Of a DNA stretch of 45,481 bases, positions 1-9,069 are shown piece by piece. The DNA is taken from the NCBI GenBank assembly GCA_025353485.1, contig JANXQO010000005.1, forward strand, positions 1-45,481. Direction: 5' to 3'. This DNA comes from Chitinophagales bacterium (GTDB taxonomy: Bacteria; Bacteroidota; Bacteroidia; Chitinophagales; Chitinophagaceae). Under the pieces are notes generated by a model, which did not search any database, was not told the DNA's origin, and saw only the letters and a program-made list of their open reading frames with translations. Position 1 is the stretch's first letter. Every line of letters begins with the position of its first letter. Position numbers and translations under genes: made by a program.

Positions 1-2
1 AT

Positions 3-908
3 GTCCGGGCACAAAACATTCACTATCCTTATCCCGTAAAATATTTGGATATAAATATTGACGGGCAGGATGCAAAAATGGCTTTCATGGATATTAAGCC
101 GGCAACTGCCAACGGCCAATCTGTAATCTTATTTCACGGCAAAAATTTTACCGGATTTTATTGGAAAGACGTTATTCTTTTTTTATCAAACGCAGGTTAC
201 CGGGTTATAGTGCCGGATCAGCTCGGTTGGGGTTTATCAACCAAACCAAATTCGAAATATACTTTTGAAATGCTGGCGCACAACAATAAACTCCTGCTCG
301 ATTCTTTGCAGATTGATAAGGTAAATATAATTGGGCATTCAATGGGAGGAATGCTGGCAATAAGATTTGCATTAATGTATCCTGAAAGAACTGCTAAACT
401 AATTTTGGAAGATCCGTTGGGCCTGGAGGATTACAAAAAGTTTGTTCCCTATAAAACTATGGAGCAACAATACAAAAAAGAATTATCTGCAACTTATGCT
501 TCTTATAAAAAATATCAGCAAAGCTATTATCCGGTTTGGAAGACTGAATACGAGCAATATGTAATTGCACAGGCTGAACCTTTGAAACAAAAAGATTTTT
601 CGTCAGTGGCATGGGTAAATGCATTAACATACCAGATGATTTACGAGCAGCCTGTATTGTATGAACTTACAAAAATAAATGTGCCCACATTATTAGTAGT
701 TGGGCAATTAGACAGAACAGTTGTTGGGAAAGAAATGTTACCTGCTAAAAAACAAAAGCTATATGGCAACTATCCATTACTTGCAACTAATGCCGGAAAA
801 AAAATAAAAAATTCTAAAGTTGTAATTCTTCCCGGTGTTGGTCATATTCCACATATACAAAGCCTTGATTTGTTTCGCAAAAATGGGTTAAGCTTTCTGT
901 TACATTGA
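3..908 (+). CDS. alpha/beta hydrolase, 5' end outside the window
   Basis: This is an alpha/beta-hydrolase fold enzyme whose substrate cannot be read from the sequence. The nucleophile elbow is GHSMGG (Ser codon 339-341), an oxyanion-type HGKN motif lies near the start, the acid is probably in VVGQLDRTV, and the His is in GVGHIPH near the C-terminus. The frame stays open upstream of the first possible start (TTG at 45) to the window edge. The residues read there (AQNIHYPYPVKYL) resemble the segment after signal-peptide cleavage in secreted family members, so the true start most likely lies outside the window. The product is probably periplasmic. The gene ends in TGA just before the csp promoter. 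Confidence 0.85.
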   Translation, partial: VRAQNIHYPYPVKYLDINIDGQDAKMAFMDIKPATANGQSVILFHGKNFTGFYWKDVILFLSNAGYRVIVPDQLGWGLSTKPNSKYTFEMLAHNNKLLLDSLQIDKVNIIGHSMGGMLAIRFALMYPERTAKLILEDPLGLEDYKKFVPYKTMEQQYKKELSATYASYKKYQQSYYPVWKTEYEQYVIAQAEPLKQKDFSSVAWVNALTYQMIYEQPVLYELTKINVPTLLVVGQLDRTVVGKEMLPAKKQKLYGNYPLLATNAGKKIKNSKVVILPGVGHIPHIQSLDLFRKNGLSFLLH

Positions 909-915
909 ATCTACC

Positions 916-946
916 TTGCAGATTAAGAAATAAAAAGCTATCTTCG
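916..946 (+). promoter_or_regulatory. Bacteroidota-type promoter of the cold-shock gene
   Basis: TTG at 916-918 and TATCTTCG at 939-946 are separated by 20 nt, which fits the -33 TTG / -7 TAnnTTTG pattern with one mismatch. It lies 29 bp before the csp start codon. Confidence 0.55.
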
Positions 947-975
947 CATTTCAATTTTAATTAAATAATACAACA

Positions 976-1179
976 ATGGACAGTAAAACAACAGGAACCG
1001 TTAAGTTTTTCAACTCAGAAAAAGGATTCGGTTTTATCAAACATGATGATTCCAACAAGGAAACATTCGTACATGCAAGCGGATTGATTGATGAGATCAA
1101 AGAAAACGACAAAGTTGAATTTGATCTTCAAAATGGGCAGAAAGGCATGAATGCCGTAAATGTGAAATTAATAGGATAA
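976..1179 (+). CDS. cold-shock domain protein (CspA family)
   Basis: This is a 67-residue single cold-shock domain, the normal size of the family. Such proteins bind single-stranded RNA or DNA and act as RNA chaperones. The RNP1-like motif KGFGFI and the RNP2-like motif FVHAS are both intact, and the protein opens with the usual TGTVKFFN strand. It has its own upstream promoter-like sequence and is followed within 25 bp by a strong hairpin terminator, so it is probably a monocistronic transcript. Nothing in the sequence shows whether it is cold-induced or constitutive. Confidence 0.95.
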   Translation: MDSKTTGTVKFFNSEKGFGFIKHDDSNKETFVHASGLIDEIKENDKVEFDLQNGQKGMNAVNVKLIG

Positions 1180-1202
1180 GATCCATATTTTCAAATTTGT
1201 GG

Positions 1203-1229
1203 GGGCTTCGTTTTCGAAGCCCTTATTTT
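1203..1229 (+). terminator. rho-independent terminator of csp
   Basis: An 8-bp perfect stem (GGGCTTCG / CGAAGCCC, 1203-1210 and 1215-1222) with a TTTT loop is followed by a T-rich run. The run overlaps the stop codon of the convergent gene at 1223. Confidence 0.85.
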
Positions 1230-1831
1230 TTTACATACCCTCCCTTAATTTTAGGAATTAGTTTAGGAACTCTCTCTGAGTATTTCCTGTATTCTTCCCC
1301 ATATTCCAAAAACAATTTTTTTTCTTCCAGTTGAATCCCTATAAGTACGTACACAGTTATTACAATAGCAGCAATTAAATTACTTAATAAAGGGAGCAGT
1401 AAAAACAATCCCCCTACAAATAACAATGTTCCAAAATATAATGGATGACGAACGTATTTATGCAACCCTTTTTGCTGAAGTGTTGGTACTTCTATAGGTT
1501 TATTTTCTAATGCCTGTATTCCGCTCAGCTCATAAAAATATTTACGGATACACATTATCATTATAATTAAACCGGGTACAATTAAAATTACTGATACTCC
1601 ATACCTTATAAATATTGAAGAATATAACCAACTACTTTGCAGCGAAAACTGGTACCACAACAATAAGATAAGTGTTATAGAGGCAAACAGCGAATAGCAA
1701 AGCCGGTAATACCGAACCCAACTTCCAAAAAAAATTTGAGTAATTTGTTTTACAGCAGCAGCAGCAAAAAAGCTATGCAATACAACATACAATATCCATA
1801 AAGTGAGTAACAGCCAATGTTGTGAGTTCAA
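1223..1831 (-). CDS. isoprenylcysteine carboxyl methyltransferase-like / phospholipid methyltransferase-like membrane protein
   Basis: This 202-residue protein has about five hydrophobic helices. The C-terminal half shows the signature of the ICMT/PEMT/NnrU-like membrane methyltransferase fold: KYVRHPLYFG followed by EEKKLFLEYGEEYRKY and a final VPKLIP. In that family the conserved RHPxY and E-x-E segments form the SAM pocket at the membrane face. The substrate is unknown. The start is TTG at 1831, and no in-frame ATG was found just upstream. The gene converges on csp, and its stop codon touches the csp terminator. Confidence 0.75.
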   Translation of the reverse strand: MNSQHWLLLTLWILYVVLHSFFAAAAVKQITQIFFGSWVRYYRLCYSLFASITLILLLWYQFSLQSSWLYSSIFIRYGVSVILIVPGLIIMIMCIRKYFYELSGIQALENKPIEVPTLQQKGLHKYVRHPLYFGTLLFVGGLFLLLPLLSNLIAAIVITVYVLIGIQLEEKKLFLEYGEEYRKYSERVPKLIPKIKGGYVKK

Positions 1832-1942
1832 TGCTAAAAATTTATTTACAAGGTAATTAATATCAGGAGAGCAATAAAAGATATCGTTTTCGCATTGCTG
1901 TTAAATGTTTATTAAACGAAACACAGATCTCATTTGCCATGG

Positions 1943-1950
1943 TATATTTG
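1943..1950 (+). promoter_or_regulatory. -7 box upstream of the DUF6263 gene
   Basis: TATATTTG matches TAnnTTTG exactly and lies 22 bp before the ATG. No convincing -33 TTG is seen at the expected distance. Confidence 0.4.
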
Positions 1951-1971
1951 CCATCAAATTAATTTTAACTA

Positions 1972-2829
1972 ATGAATAGAATTACGCTAATAATATTTTC
2001 GTTACTGATTATTTCAACCGCTTTTGCACAAACTGGTGGAAATATTAATCTTACCAAAGGACAAAAATTTTCAGTTGATAATAAAATATCAGCAGTTACC
2101 ACTCAAACATTAATGGGGCAGTCAATGGAATCAAATGCAGAACTTACAACAAAGTTTTCAATTGAAGTAAAGGATATAAAAGAGAACAATTATAATCTTA
2201 CCAATACTTTTACAAAAATGAAAGCAAAGATATCTGCGATGGGTAACGATATGAATTTTGATTCTGATAAAAAAGAAGATATGACCGGCGAATACGCAAC
2301 CTCTTTTAAAGATATCATCAATAATCCTAAAGCAGTTGTGATTGACAGATCAGGTAAAGTAGTAAATAAAACAGAAACAAAACCAGGAGGTGCGCAGCCG
2401 GATATGATGAAAATGATGATAGAGCAGCTTTTAGGAGATCCTGATGAAACGGGCTATGGAACTGATCTTGCATTTATTTCCACCCCTTCAAAAATTTCTT
2501 TAGGGTACAACTGGACAGATTCCTCTACCAAAGAAGGTATACAAAGATCAACCACTTACACTGTTAAAGAAATAAAAGGTAACGAAGCGGTGATTACCAT
2601 ATCAGGCATTTTAAATACAGATGCTAAATCACAACTGCAGGGAATGGATATTTTAAATAAATCAAAAGGAAATTTAACAGGCCAGGAAATAATAGACATT
2701 GCAACAGGAGTGATAAAAGAAAAGACAACAACCCTTGAATCCGCAGGCACGGTTTCAGTTGTATTGCAGGGAATGGAAATTCCCATGACCACAAAAATTA
2801 TTTTTATAAGCTCTGTAAAACCTGCTTAA
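1972..2829 (+). CDS. DUF6263-type secreted protein
   Basis: The protein has 285 residues with a Sec signal peptide (about residues 1-19, ending TAFAQ). The mature part is a beta-rich domain rich in Lys, Thr and Asn, with no cysteines or catalytic motifs. The pattern (KGQKF near the start, a middle segment setting out a reference value, then TTYTVKEIKGNEAVITISG) resembles DUF6263, a Bacteroidota family of unknown function. It is probably periplasmic or outer-membrane associated. The gene stands alone, 3 bp from the 3' end of the convergent DUF1223 gene. The family call is by recollection of the pattern. Confidence 0.65.
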   Translation: MNRITLIIFSLLIISTAFAQTGGNINLTKGQKFSVDNKISAVTTQTLMGQSMESNAELTTKFSIEVKDIKENNYNLTNTFTKMKAKISAMGNDMNFDSDKKEDMTGEYATSFKDIINNPKAVVIDRSGKVVNKTETKPGGAQPDMMKMMIEQLLGDPDETGYGTDLAFISTPSKISLGYNWTDSSTKEGIQRSTTYTVKEIKGNEAVITISGILNTDAKSQLQGMDILNKSKGNLTGQEIIDIATGVIKEKTTTLESAGTVSVVLQGMEIPMTTKIIFISSVKPA

Positions 2830-2832
2830 GAA

Positions 2833-3597
2833 TTATAAAGATGATTTTGCAGCAGCATAAATTTTATGGGATGAAACATCCTGTAAAAAAAGAATTATGC
2901 TGAGATCTTTTTTATCAATTCCTGAAACCAGATCTATTGTAGTTGCATTTTTTTCTGCAGCAAAAGAATTGATCGTTTTAAAATTTCGCACCACATTATA
3001 ATTGGTAAGTGTTACTCCTTTGTTCTCCCCTGCTTTTATAGAGGTGGTTATTTTCTTTTGAACCAAGGCAACATTTATAACTGAATTATTAAATTTTCCT
3101 TTAAGAGAATACGTAACCGATACTATGTTGTTATCAGTATTTATTTCATCAATAATTATTTGAGAAGATGTTTGCTGCTTTTGAAATTGCTTTATTGTTT
3201 GCGCTATTTTATTTTCATCACTTCCAACCATTTCTTTTTCTCCATTTATAATTACCTGCGGCGTATACACATTTGATCCGGATGATAATGCATAATTTTC
3301 CTGCCTTTCAGAAAACAGGTGATCGCTGAATGGGTCCTTCCATCCCAATTTATTCCAGTAATCCACATGAAATGATAAGGCTGCAATGTCTTCCCTGTTT
3401 GCATACGAGGCTAACAACCTGTCTGCAGGCGGGCAACTGGAGCATCCCTGCGATGTAAATAATTCCAGTACGACAATATTGTTCGATGAAGTTGTGATCT
3501 TTTTGGTTTTATTATTATCAACTGATACAGAGCCTGAACAAAATACCAAAATAAATACCGGCAGAACAAGCATCAGGATAGAAATAATTTTTTTCAT
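2833..3597 (-). CDS. DUF1223 thioredoxin-like lipoprotein
   Basis: The leader ends in a lipobox (ILVFC, Cys20), so this is probably a lipoprotein. The mature domain begins VVLELFTSQGCSSCPPAD, the hallmark of DUF1223, with a CSSC motif at residues 52-55 in the position of a thioredoxin-fold redox pair. Further family features are SFHVDYWNKLGWKDPFS and VYTPQVIINGEKEMVGS. A role in extracytoplasmic thiol chemistry is plausible but unproven for the family. The start is ATG at 3597, and the gene converges with the DUF6263 gene 3 bp away. Confidence 0.85.
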   Translation of the reverse strand: MKKIISILMLVLPVFILVFCSGSVSVDNNKTKKITTSSNNIVVLELFTSQGCSSCPPADRLLASYANREDIAALSFHVDYWNKLGWKDPFSDHLFSERQENYALSSGSNVYTPQVIINGEKEMVGSDENKIAQTIKQFQKQQTSSQIIIDEINTDNNIVSVTYSLKGKFNNSVINVALVQKKITTSIKAGENKGVTLTNYNVVRNFKTINSFAAEKNATTIDLVSGIDKKDLSIILFLQDVSSHKIYAAAKSSL

Positions 3598-3646
3598 TTT
3601 TTAAATTTACCGTATCTACGATTAAAATTTAATAACAGTTTTCTTT

Positions 3647-4867
3647 TTAAGTTAAAGAAATTATATCATTTTTTTTATGTAGAAGCCGATATAATAAAGC
3701 GATCACCATACAAACACCTGCAACTGCAAACCACAAAATATTATAGCCATAATTTTCAGCGATCAACCCTCCAATAAAAGGCCCAACAGCCTGTGCAGAA
3801 GCCCATGCAACGGTGTACAATGCAGCATATTGTCCGCGGTTATGAGGCATTGTTCTGGATATAAAATAAGAATTCATAAAAGGCATTGAAAGAATTTCGC
3901 CAAATGTAAACAACAGCATAATAATTATTGCCAGTGCCCACTTATCAATTACCGGGCTGTTAAGCATAAGGTAAGCAATGCCTATTAATACAACTCCCAA
4001 AGAAATAAAATGTAACAGCGGCCGTTTGCCTTCCAGTTTAAAAACAGTTATCATTTCAAAAAGAGAAATAATCAATCCATTCATTGTCATTATCATTCCA
4101 ATAAAGAAAACAGTCAGGTGAAATTGCTCTTTATAAAAAACAGGTATGGTAGTAAACAATTGAAAGAAACACATGGCAAACAAAAAGAGAAGAAAAATAA
4201 AAATTATATAATTGCTGTCCTGATAAGCAGTTTTTGCAACAATTTTTTCCTGTTTAATTTTTACTTCAGTTGCTTCATTTCTTGAAGGAGCTAAAACTAA
4301 ATATAATAAAACAGCGCCGCATAAATTGGTTAATCCATCTACCCAAAATAATAATTGGTAATTGTAAGATGCAATAATACCTCCCACACCACCACCAACA
4401 GCCCAACCCAAATTTATGGCAAGCCTGTTTAATGAATAGGACCTTGTTCTATTTTCTTCTTTGCTGTAATAGGCTACTGCCACTGAGTTTGCGGGCCGAA
4501 ATGCTTCATTAACAAATGCAAGTAAAAAAGTTGCAACACAAATGGCAGAATAAGAATGCATCTGTCCCAATACAATAAACATAATTCCTCCGCCAACCAA
4601 TGTTGTTATCTGGATATAATAGTAACCTAACTTATCAGTAAGCTTACCTCCTATCAAAGCTCCAACAACTGCGCCTGCACCAAATAAGCTCATCACAAAC
4701 CCTGCTTTGCTTATGGTAACACCAATGTGCTGTGTCATGTACATTGTCATAAAAGGCACAACCATGGTGCCGCTGCGGTTTATGAGCATTACTAATGCAA
4801 GCCACCATGTACTGCGTGAAAGTCCGCCATAAGCATTTTTATAAAGAGAAACAGTTTTAGTAAACAT
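3647..4867 (-). CDS. MFS transporter (drug:H+ antiporter-like)
   Basis: This is a 12-helix major facilitator protein of about 406 residues. The loop between helices 2 and 3 holds GGKLTDKLG, the MFS motif A, and the first helix region (RSGTMVVPFMTMYM) and the proline-containing helix 5 resemble MDR-type exporters such as MdtH/YajR. A cytoplasmic linker (about residues 195-215, KIKQEKIVAK) separates the two six-helix halves. A TTG three codons upstream (4876) could also start the frame, but the ATG at 4867 is preferred. The substrate cannot be told. The gene stands alone on the minus strand. Confidence 0.85.
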   Translation of the reverse strand: MFTKTVSLYKNAYGGLSRSTWWLALVMLINRSGTMVVPFMTMYMTQHIGVTISKAGFVMSLFGAGAVVGALIGGKLTDKLGYYYIQITTLVGGGIMFIVLGQMHSYSAICVATFLLAFVNEAFRPANSVAVAYYSKEENRTRSYSLNRLAINLGWAVGGGVGGIIASYNYQLLFWVDGLTNLCGAVLLYLVLAPSRNEATEVKIKQEKIVAKTAYQDSNYIIFIFLLFLFAMCFFQLFTTIPVFYKEQFHLTVFFIGMIMTMNGLIISLFEMITVFKLEGKRPLLHFISLGVVLIGIAYLMLNSPVIDKWALAIIIMLLFTFGEILSMPFMNSYFISRTMPHNRGQYAALYTVAWASAQAVGPFIGGLIAENYGYNILWFAVAGVCMVIALLYRLLHKKNDIISLT

Positions 4868-4960
4868 GAAACACAAAGATAAATCTTCAAAAAATTATCA
4901 ATCAATAAGTCATTATGTAAATATGCTTTTTGCAACATTACTTCTCCATAATCTTCTTTA

Positions 4961-4987
4961 TTTCCCCCTTCGGGGGATAGGGGGCTT
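4961..4987. repeat. G/C-run inverted repeat at the 3' end of the SGNH gene
   Basis: CCCCC-TTC-GGGGG followed by another GGGGG run makes a short strong hairpin. It resembles the other C-run/G-run intergenic repeats of this window (19703, 19776, 35551, 37741, 41661) and abuts the stop codon of the SGNH hydrolase gene. Confidence 0.5.
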
Positions 4988-4992
4988 ATTGA

Positions 4993-5718
4993 CTAATGAC
5001 CAATGACCTGTATTATCATTGGTACTAAAAGATCTGCCCAGCGTTTATATTGTTTACCGGAAGGATGTAAGCCATCACCAGCAAGAAGTTCAGGATCAGC
5101 CTCTCTTGAAATGGGAGTTATATTAAGATAATATACCCCAAGCTGCAAAGCTATTTTTTTATTTTCAACATTAAATTGAGCTATTTCTTTTGCGATCTTT
5201 GCAGTATCTGCAGTTTGCGCAAATGGGGTCATACTATAATCAGGAATTGATAAAACAAAAACATGTGTTGGCCTGTTATTGGCATATTGGATGGCACGAT
5301 TTACTAACCATGTGAATTCAGTTTTATATTCATCAAGGCTTCTTCCCTGGTATTGATTATTTACACCAATTAATAAAGTAACAACATCAAAATTAGTAGG
5401 AAGGTTAGTTGTATTTAATGCATCCATAAGATTTTTTGTTGTCCATCCTGTTGTGGCAATTATTTGAGGATCTTTTATTGTAATGTTTTGTCCTCTTAAT
5501 ATTAATACTGTTTGTGATGGAAACCTGTCGACCACAGATACTGATTGACCGATGGTATATGAATCACCAAGTGCCAAAAATGTTTTTGATGTATCATAAA
5601 TATTGGTCTGATCCATTGTATTCATATTTATTTTACTGCATGAAAATAAGGCAGGTAAAAGTATTGCAAATATTAGTGGAACAAATGATGCCCGCATTAT
5701 GAATAGTATCTTTTTCAC
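4993..5718 (-). CDS. SGNH/GDSL-family hydrolase lipoprotein
   Basis: This 241-residue secreted esterase or lipase-fold hydrolase has a lipobox at ALFSC (Cys27). The catalytic blocks are present: block I ALGDSYT (Ser53), block III GVNN (118-121) with Asn120 or 121, and block V DGLHPS with Asp215 and His218. A preceding NxPTHVFVLSIPD strand is also typical. The start is GTG at 5718. Substrates in this superfamily range from acyl esters to polysaccharide acetyl groups, and nothing here decides between them. The gene lies downstream of glgP on the same strand, with a half repeat between them. Confidence 0.85.
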   Translation of the reverse strand: MKKILFIMRASFVPLIFAILLPALFSCSKINMNTMDQTNIYDTSKTFLALGDSYTIGQSVSVVDRFPSQTVLILRGQNITIKDPQIIATTGWTTKNLMDALNTTNLPTNFDVVTLLIGVNNQYQGRSLDEYKTEFTWLVNRAIQYANNRPTHVFVLSIPDYSMTPFAQTADTAKIAKEIAQFNVENKKIALQLGVYYLNITPISREADPELLAGDGLHPSGKQYKRWADLLVPMIIQVIGH

Positions 5719-5826
5719 ATCTTATAATTATACAAACATATACGAAAAAGAATGCCCGATAGTTTAGCAGAGATATGATAAAGCTATCAAAAAAATTCTC
5801 TTAAAAGTATGTACAAAATTGAAAAT

Positions 5827-5866
5827 AAATCCCATAAATCCTTTAATCCCATGAATTCCGGTTCAG
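5827..5866. repeat. half copy of the TCTGAACC repeat family
   Basis: Only the right arm is visible, ending in GGTTCAGA, 5 bp from the stop codon of the GT35 gene. It matches the right arms of the elements at 17822, 18616 and 35665. Confidence 0.55.
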
Positions 5867-5870
5867 ACAA

Positions 5871-7523
5871 TTATTTATACAATATCTCATAGTATTCATT
5901 CGCCATGCGGTTGCTGTCAAACTGAAATTGTACATCTCTCATTCCGTTTTTTACAACCTGTCTCCATGTTTCATGATCATCATAATACAATGGCAGAATT
6001 TCATTTTCTAATATCCCGTAAATTTTATTAAGATCATATTCATCAACTTCCTGGGTACGCATGTGTAAATAATCTGCGGGAGGCACCACAAAACCATTGT
6101 TGCCATGATTAATAAATTCAGGGATCCATCCATCATTTGTGCTAAAATTTACAGCGCCATTCATAGCTGCCGTCATGCCGCTGGTGCCGCTGGCTTCTCT
6201 TGGCACACGTGGATTATTTAACCAGATATCTGCGGCCTGTTTTAATCTTTTACTTAAAGTAAGTTCATAGCCGGTGCATACAGCAACATTTTTATATTGC
6301 TTACTTAAATTAACTAATTGGTTAAAATCAGAAATTGCCGGATAGTCGAGTGGATAAGGCTTTCCTGCCCATATAATCTGTACAGGATATTTTGCATTAT
6401 TTAAAAGCGCTTCAAAACGTTTGTGATCCCTGGTGATAAGTTCTGCCCTTTTATATCCTGCAAATCTTCGTGCCCAAACAATGGTAAGCACATCAGGATC
6501 CATCAGTTTTCCTGTTTGATCTGCAACTACATCCAAGGCTCTTTTTTTCAGGTGCTTTTTCCTGTCATCAAACACCGGATCATTACCTTCATCTCTTGCT
6601 TTGTACAATTGTTTATCTGCCCAGTATCTCCAATTCTGTGCATTGGTAATTGCTTTTATTTCACAAACACCCGGATACGAACTCCACATAAGCCTGCTTA
6701 CCTCTCCATGCAATTGAGAAACACCGTTTGCCAAATGTGCAAAACGCAATGCCGCTAATGAATGATTAAAAAGATCGTCCTTCATACCTGCTAATGTTCT
6801 CACTTCATCTAAAGGCATACCGCAGAAATAACTCATCTTCTCACATAAATAAATATCATGCTTTTCGTTACCTGCTTCTTCAGGCGTATGGGTAGTAAAT
6901 ACCAAACGCTTTTTTACATCATCAAGATTACCGAATTTATTGTACAAATAAAATGCAGCACTTACCCCATGCGCTTCATTAAGATGATACAGATCAGGAT
7001 TAAAATTTAATTCGTCCATAAGTTTTGCCCCGCCTACCCCAAGCAAAATAAACTGCGCTACTTTGGTGGCAACATTTCCATCGTACAATCGGTGACAAAT
7101 TGTTTGAGAAACATAATCGTTCTCAGGAAGATCGGTGCTTAATAAAAACAGGGGAGCACTTTTAAATGTTTCAGAGTTAAGATAAAATGCTTTTACCCAA
7201 ACATCATGATCATGAATTTTAATGGCGAATTTAATTCCGGTATCTTCTAAAAAATTATAGATCTTTTCGTTCCACTGAACCTGTAAGGTTTGGTCCTGGT
7301 TTCGTGCCTGGTCGTAATAGCCATACTTCCATAATATGCCGATCCCAACAAGATTTTGCCGTAGCTCGTATGCACTGCGCAAATGCGAGCCTGACAAATA
7401 TCCTAAACCACCGCTATATATTTTTAATGGCTGATGAATGGCAAACTCCATTGAGAAGTAAGCAATCTTTTTTTTGTAACGTTCTTCAATTGGATAAGGA
7501 ACTTCAAAATTTTCAAAACTCAT
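5871..7523 (-). CDS. glgP: alpha-glucan phosphorylase-like protein (GT35) with Thr at the PLP-lysine position
   Basis: The 550-residue protein belongs to the short alpha-glucan phosphorylase group. It has the N-terminal IAYFSMEFAIHQPLKIYSGGLG block, HLNEAHGVSAAF, VFTTHTPEEAGNEKHD, VWARRFAGYKRAEL, IIWAGKPYPLD and PREASGTSGMTAAMNGA. Classical members have GTGNMK or GTSGMK here, and that Lys forms the Schiff base with pyridoxal phosphate. In this protein the residue is Thr451 (ACG, complement of 6171-6173). The rest of the active-site block is kept and the frame is intact, so this looks like a conserved variant and not a decayed gene. It may not be a true phosphorylase. The canonical role would be release of glucose-1-phosphate from glycogen. 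No other glycogen genes are nearby. Confidence 0.8.
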   Translation of the reverse strand: MSFENFEVPYPIEERYKKKIAYFSMEFAIHQPLKIYSGGLGYLSGSHLRSAYELRQNLVGIGILWKYGYYDQARNQDQTLQVQWNEKIYNFLEDTGIKFAIKIHDHDVWVKAFYLNSETFKSAPLFLLSTDLPENDYVSQTICHRLYDGNVATKVAQFILLGVGGAKLMDELNFNPDLYHLNEAHGVSAAFYLYNKFGNLDDVKKRLVFTTHTPEEAGNEKHDIYLCEKMSYFCGMPLDEVRTLAGMKDDLFNHSLAALRFAHLANGVSQLHGEVSRLMWSSYPGVCEIKAITNAQNWRYWADKQLYKARDEGNDPVFDDRKKHLKKRALDVVADQTGKLMDPDVLTIVWARRFAGYKRAELITRDHKRFEALLNNAKYPVQIIWAGKPYPLDYPAISDFNQLVNLSKQYKNVAVCTGYELTLSKRLKQAADIWLNNPRVPREASGTSGMTAAMNGAVNFSTNDGWIPEFINHGNNGFVVPPADYLHMRTQEVDEYDLNKIYGILENEILPLYYDDHETWRQVVKNGMRDVQFQFDSNRMANEYYEILYK

Positions 7524-7623
7524 TCTTGTGATTACTTTAATGAGGGTGCAATATAAAATGAAAAAAATAAATGGGAGTTTGAAGCAATTAAAATTCAGTT
7601 ATCTTGAAACCAATTAACTGCTT

Positions 7624-9012
7624 ATGAAAAAAATAATTCTAATTCTTCTGCTTATTACTTTGAGCATTAATTATACAAATGCTCAAACAGGTAACCCGGA
7701 CAGCATTAAACAACTACTGCTAAAAGATAAAGAAGATACAAGCCGTGTACTACACTTAGCTGACTTAAGTTTTGAATACACTCAATCAAGGCCCGATACA
7801 ACCATGACATTGGCATTAGAGGCATTGTCGCTTGCTAACCACATTGGTTTTGAAAAGGGACAAGCCGTGAGCCTGAATAGAATTGGGAACGCATATGGTG
7901 TTTTAGGTAATTATCCAAAGGCAATGGAAGTTTTTCTGCTGGCATTACAGATCAATGAAAGGATTAATAACCTTGACGGGCAGCAAAGAAATCTAAGTAA
8001 TTTAGGTCAGGTCTACTTTAATGAAGGTGATTACCGGCTTGCTTTGAATTATTCGTTTAAGGGAAGGGCTCTTGCAGAAATTATAGATAATAAACGAACT
8101 CTTTGTATCATCCTGAATAATATTGCTGCAATGTACAGGGAACTGAAAATTTATGATTCAGCCACATCGTATGCTGAACAGGCAAAGGCGATCGCTTATA
8201 AGATAAATTATACAGGGCAAACAGGAGTCGCATTAAATCTCCTTGGAAGCATCAATTTCGAAACCAGGCAAAATACTCTTGCGCTAGAGTACAATCGTTT
8301 AAGTTTTCCATACCTGAAAGAAGCAAAATATTATACAATCTTAAGTGATGCGTATCTTGATATTGCAAAAGCGTTCGAAAAGATACAGCAGAAAGATTCA
8401 GTACTTTTTTTTGCAAAACAATCTTTGATCATTGCTAAAGAAAGAGGATTCACACTTCAAATGCGGGATGCAGCGAGGTTCTTATCTCATTATTACAGGA
8501 AGTATAATGCTGATAGCGCATTTTTTTACCAGGACATTTCCAAAGATGCTAATGATTCTTTATTTAGCCAGGAAAAACAAAGACGGTTACAAACGCTTTC
8601 CTTTGATGAAAAATTAAGACAGCAGGAACTTGCAGCAGCAGAATTAAAAACTAAAGAAGAAAGAAAACGCAATCTTCAATACACAGCCATAGCCGTTGCG
8701 CTTATCACTTTTATAATTGTATTCTTTTTACTCAGCCGAAGCATAATTGTAAAAACAAAATTCATTGAATTCTTTGGTGTGTTGGGTTTGCTGGCGGTAT
8801 TTGAATTCATCAATCTTTTTATTCATCCTTTTTTATCACATGTAACAAATGATTCTCCTGTTTTAATGTTGGTTGTATTAATTGCTATTGGCGCATTATT
8901 AATACCACTACATCATAAACTGGAAAAATGGATAACCAAAATAATGGTGGAGAAAAATAAAAAGATACGATTGGCTGCTGCAAAGAAAACGATTCAACAA
9001 CTGGAAGGGTAA
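7624..9012 (+). CDS. TPR-repeat membrane protein
   Basis: This 462-residue protein has a signal peptide (1-20), then about six tetratricopeptide-like helical repeats (roughly 55-290, for example NRIGNAYGVLGNYPKAMEVF and SNLGQVYFNEGDYRLALNYS). A charged coiled coil follows (about 305-335), then three hydrophobic helices (about 338-357, 365-388, 396-415) and a basic cytoplasmic tail. The layout matches the sensory part of Bacteroidota TPR sensor kinases or regulators, but no kinase, DNA-binding or cyclase domain follows. A likely role is protein-protein interaction or sensing at the inner membrane. Its last third is partly duplicated at 9695-9847. Confidence 0.7.
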   Translation: MKKIILILLLITLSINYTNAQTGNPDSIKQLLLKDKEDTSRVLHLADLSFEYTQSRPDTTMTLALEALSLANHIGFEKGQAVSLNRIGNAYGVLGNYPKAMEVFLLALQINERINNLDGQQRNLSNLGQVYFNEGDYRLALNYSFKGRALAEIIDNKRTLCIILNNIAAMYRELKIYDSATSYAEQAKAIAYKINYTGQTGVALNLLGSINFETRQNTLALEYNRLSFPYLKEAKYYTILSDAYLDIAKAFEKIQQKDSVLFFAKQSLIIAKERGFTLQMRDAARFLSHYYRKYNADSAFFYQDISKDANDSLFSQEKQRRLQTLSFDEKLRQQELAAAELKTKEERKRNLQYTAIAVALITFIIVFFLLSRSIIVKTKFIEFFGVLGLLAVFEFINLFIHPFLSHVTNDSPVLMLVVLIAIGALLIPLHHKLEKWITKIMVEKNKKIRLAAAKKTIQQLEG

Positions 9013-9069
9013 GCAATTGAAGAGCACAAGGGTAATAATAAATTTGTAACTTCATTTTAAATAATTCTT

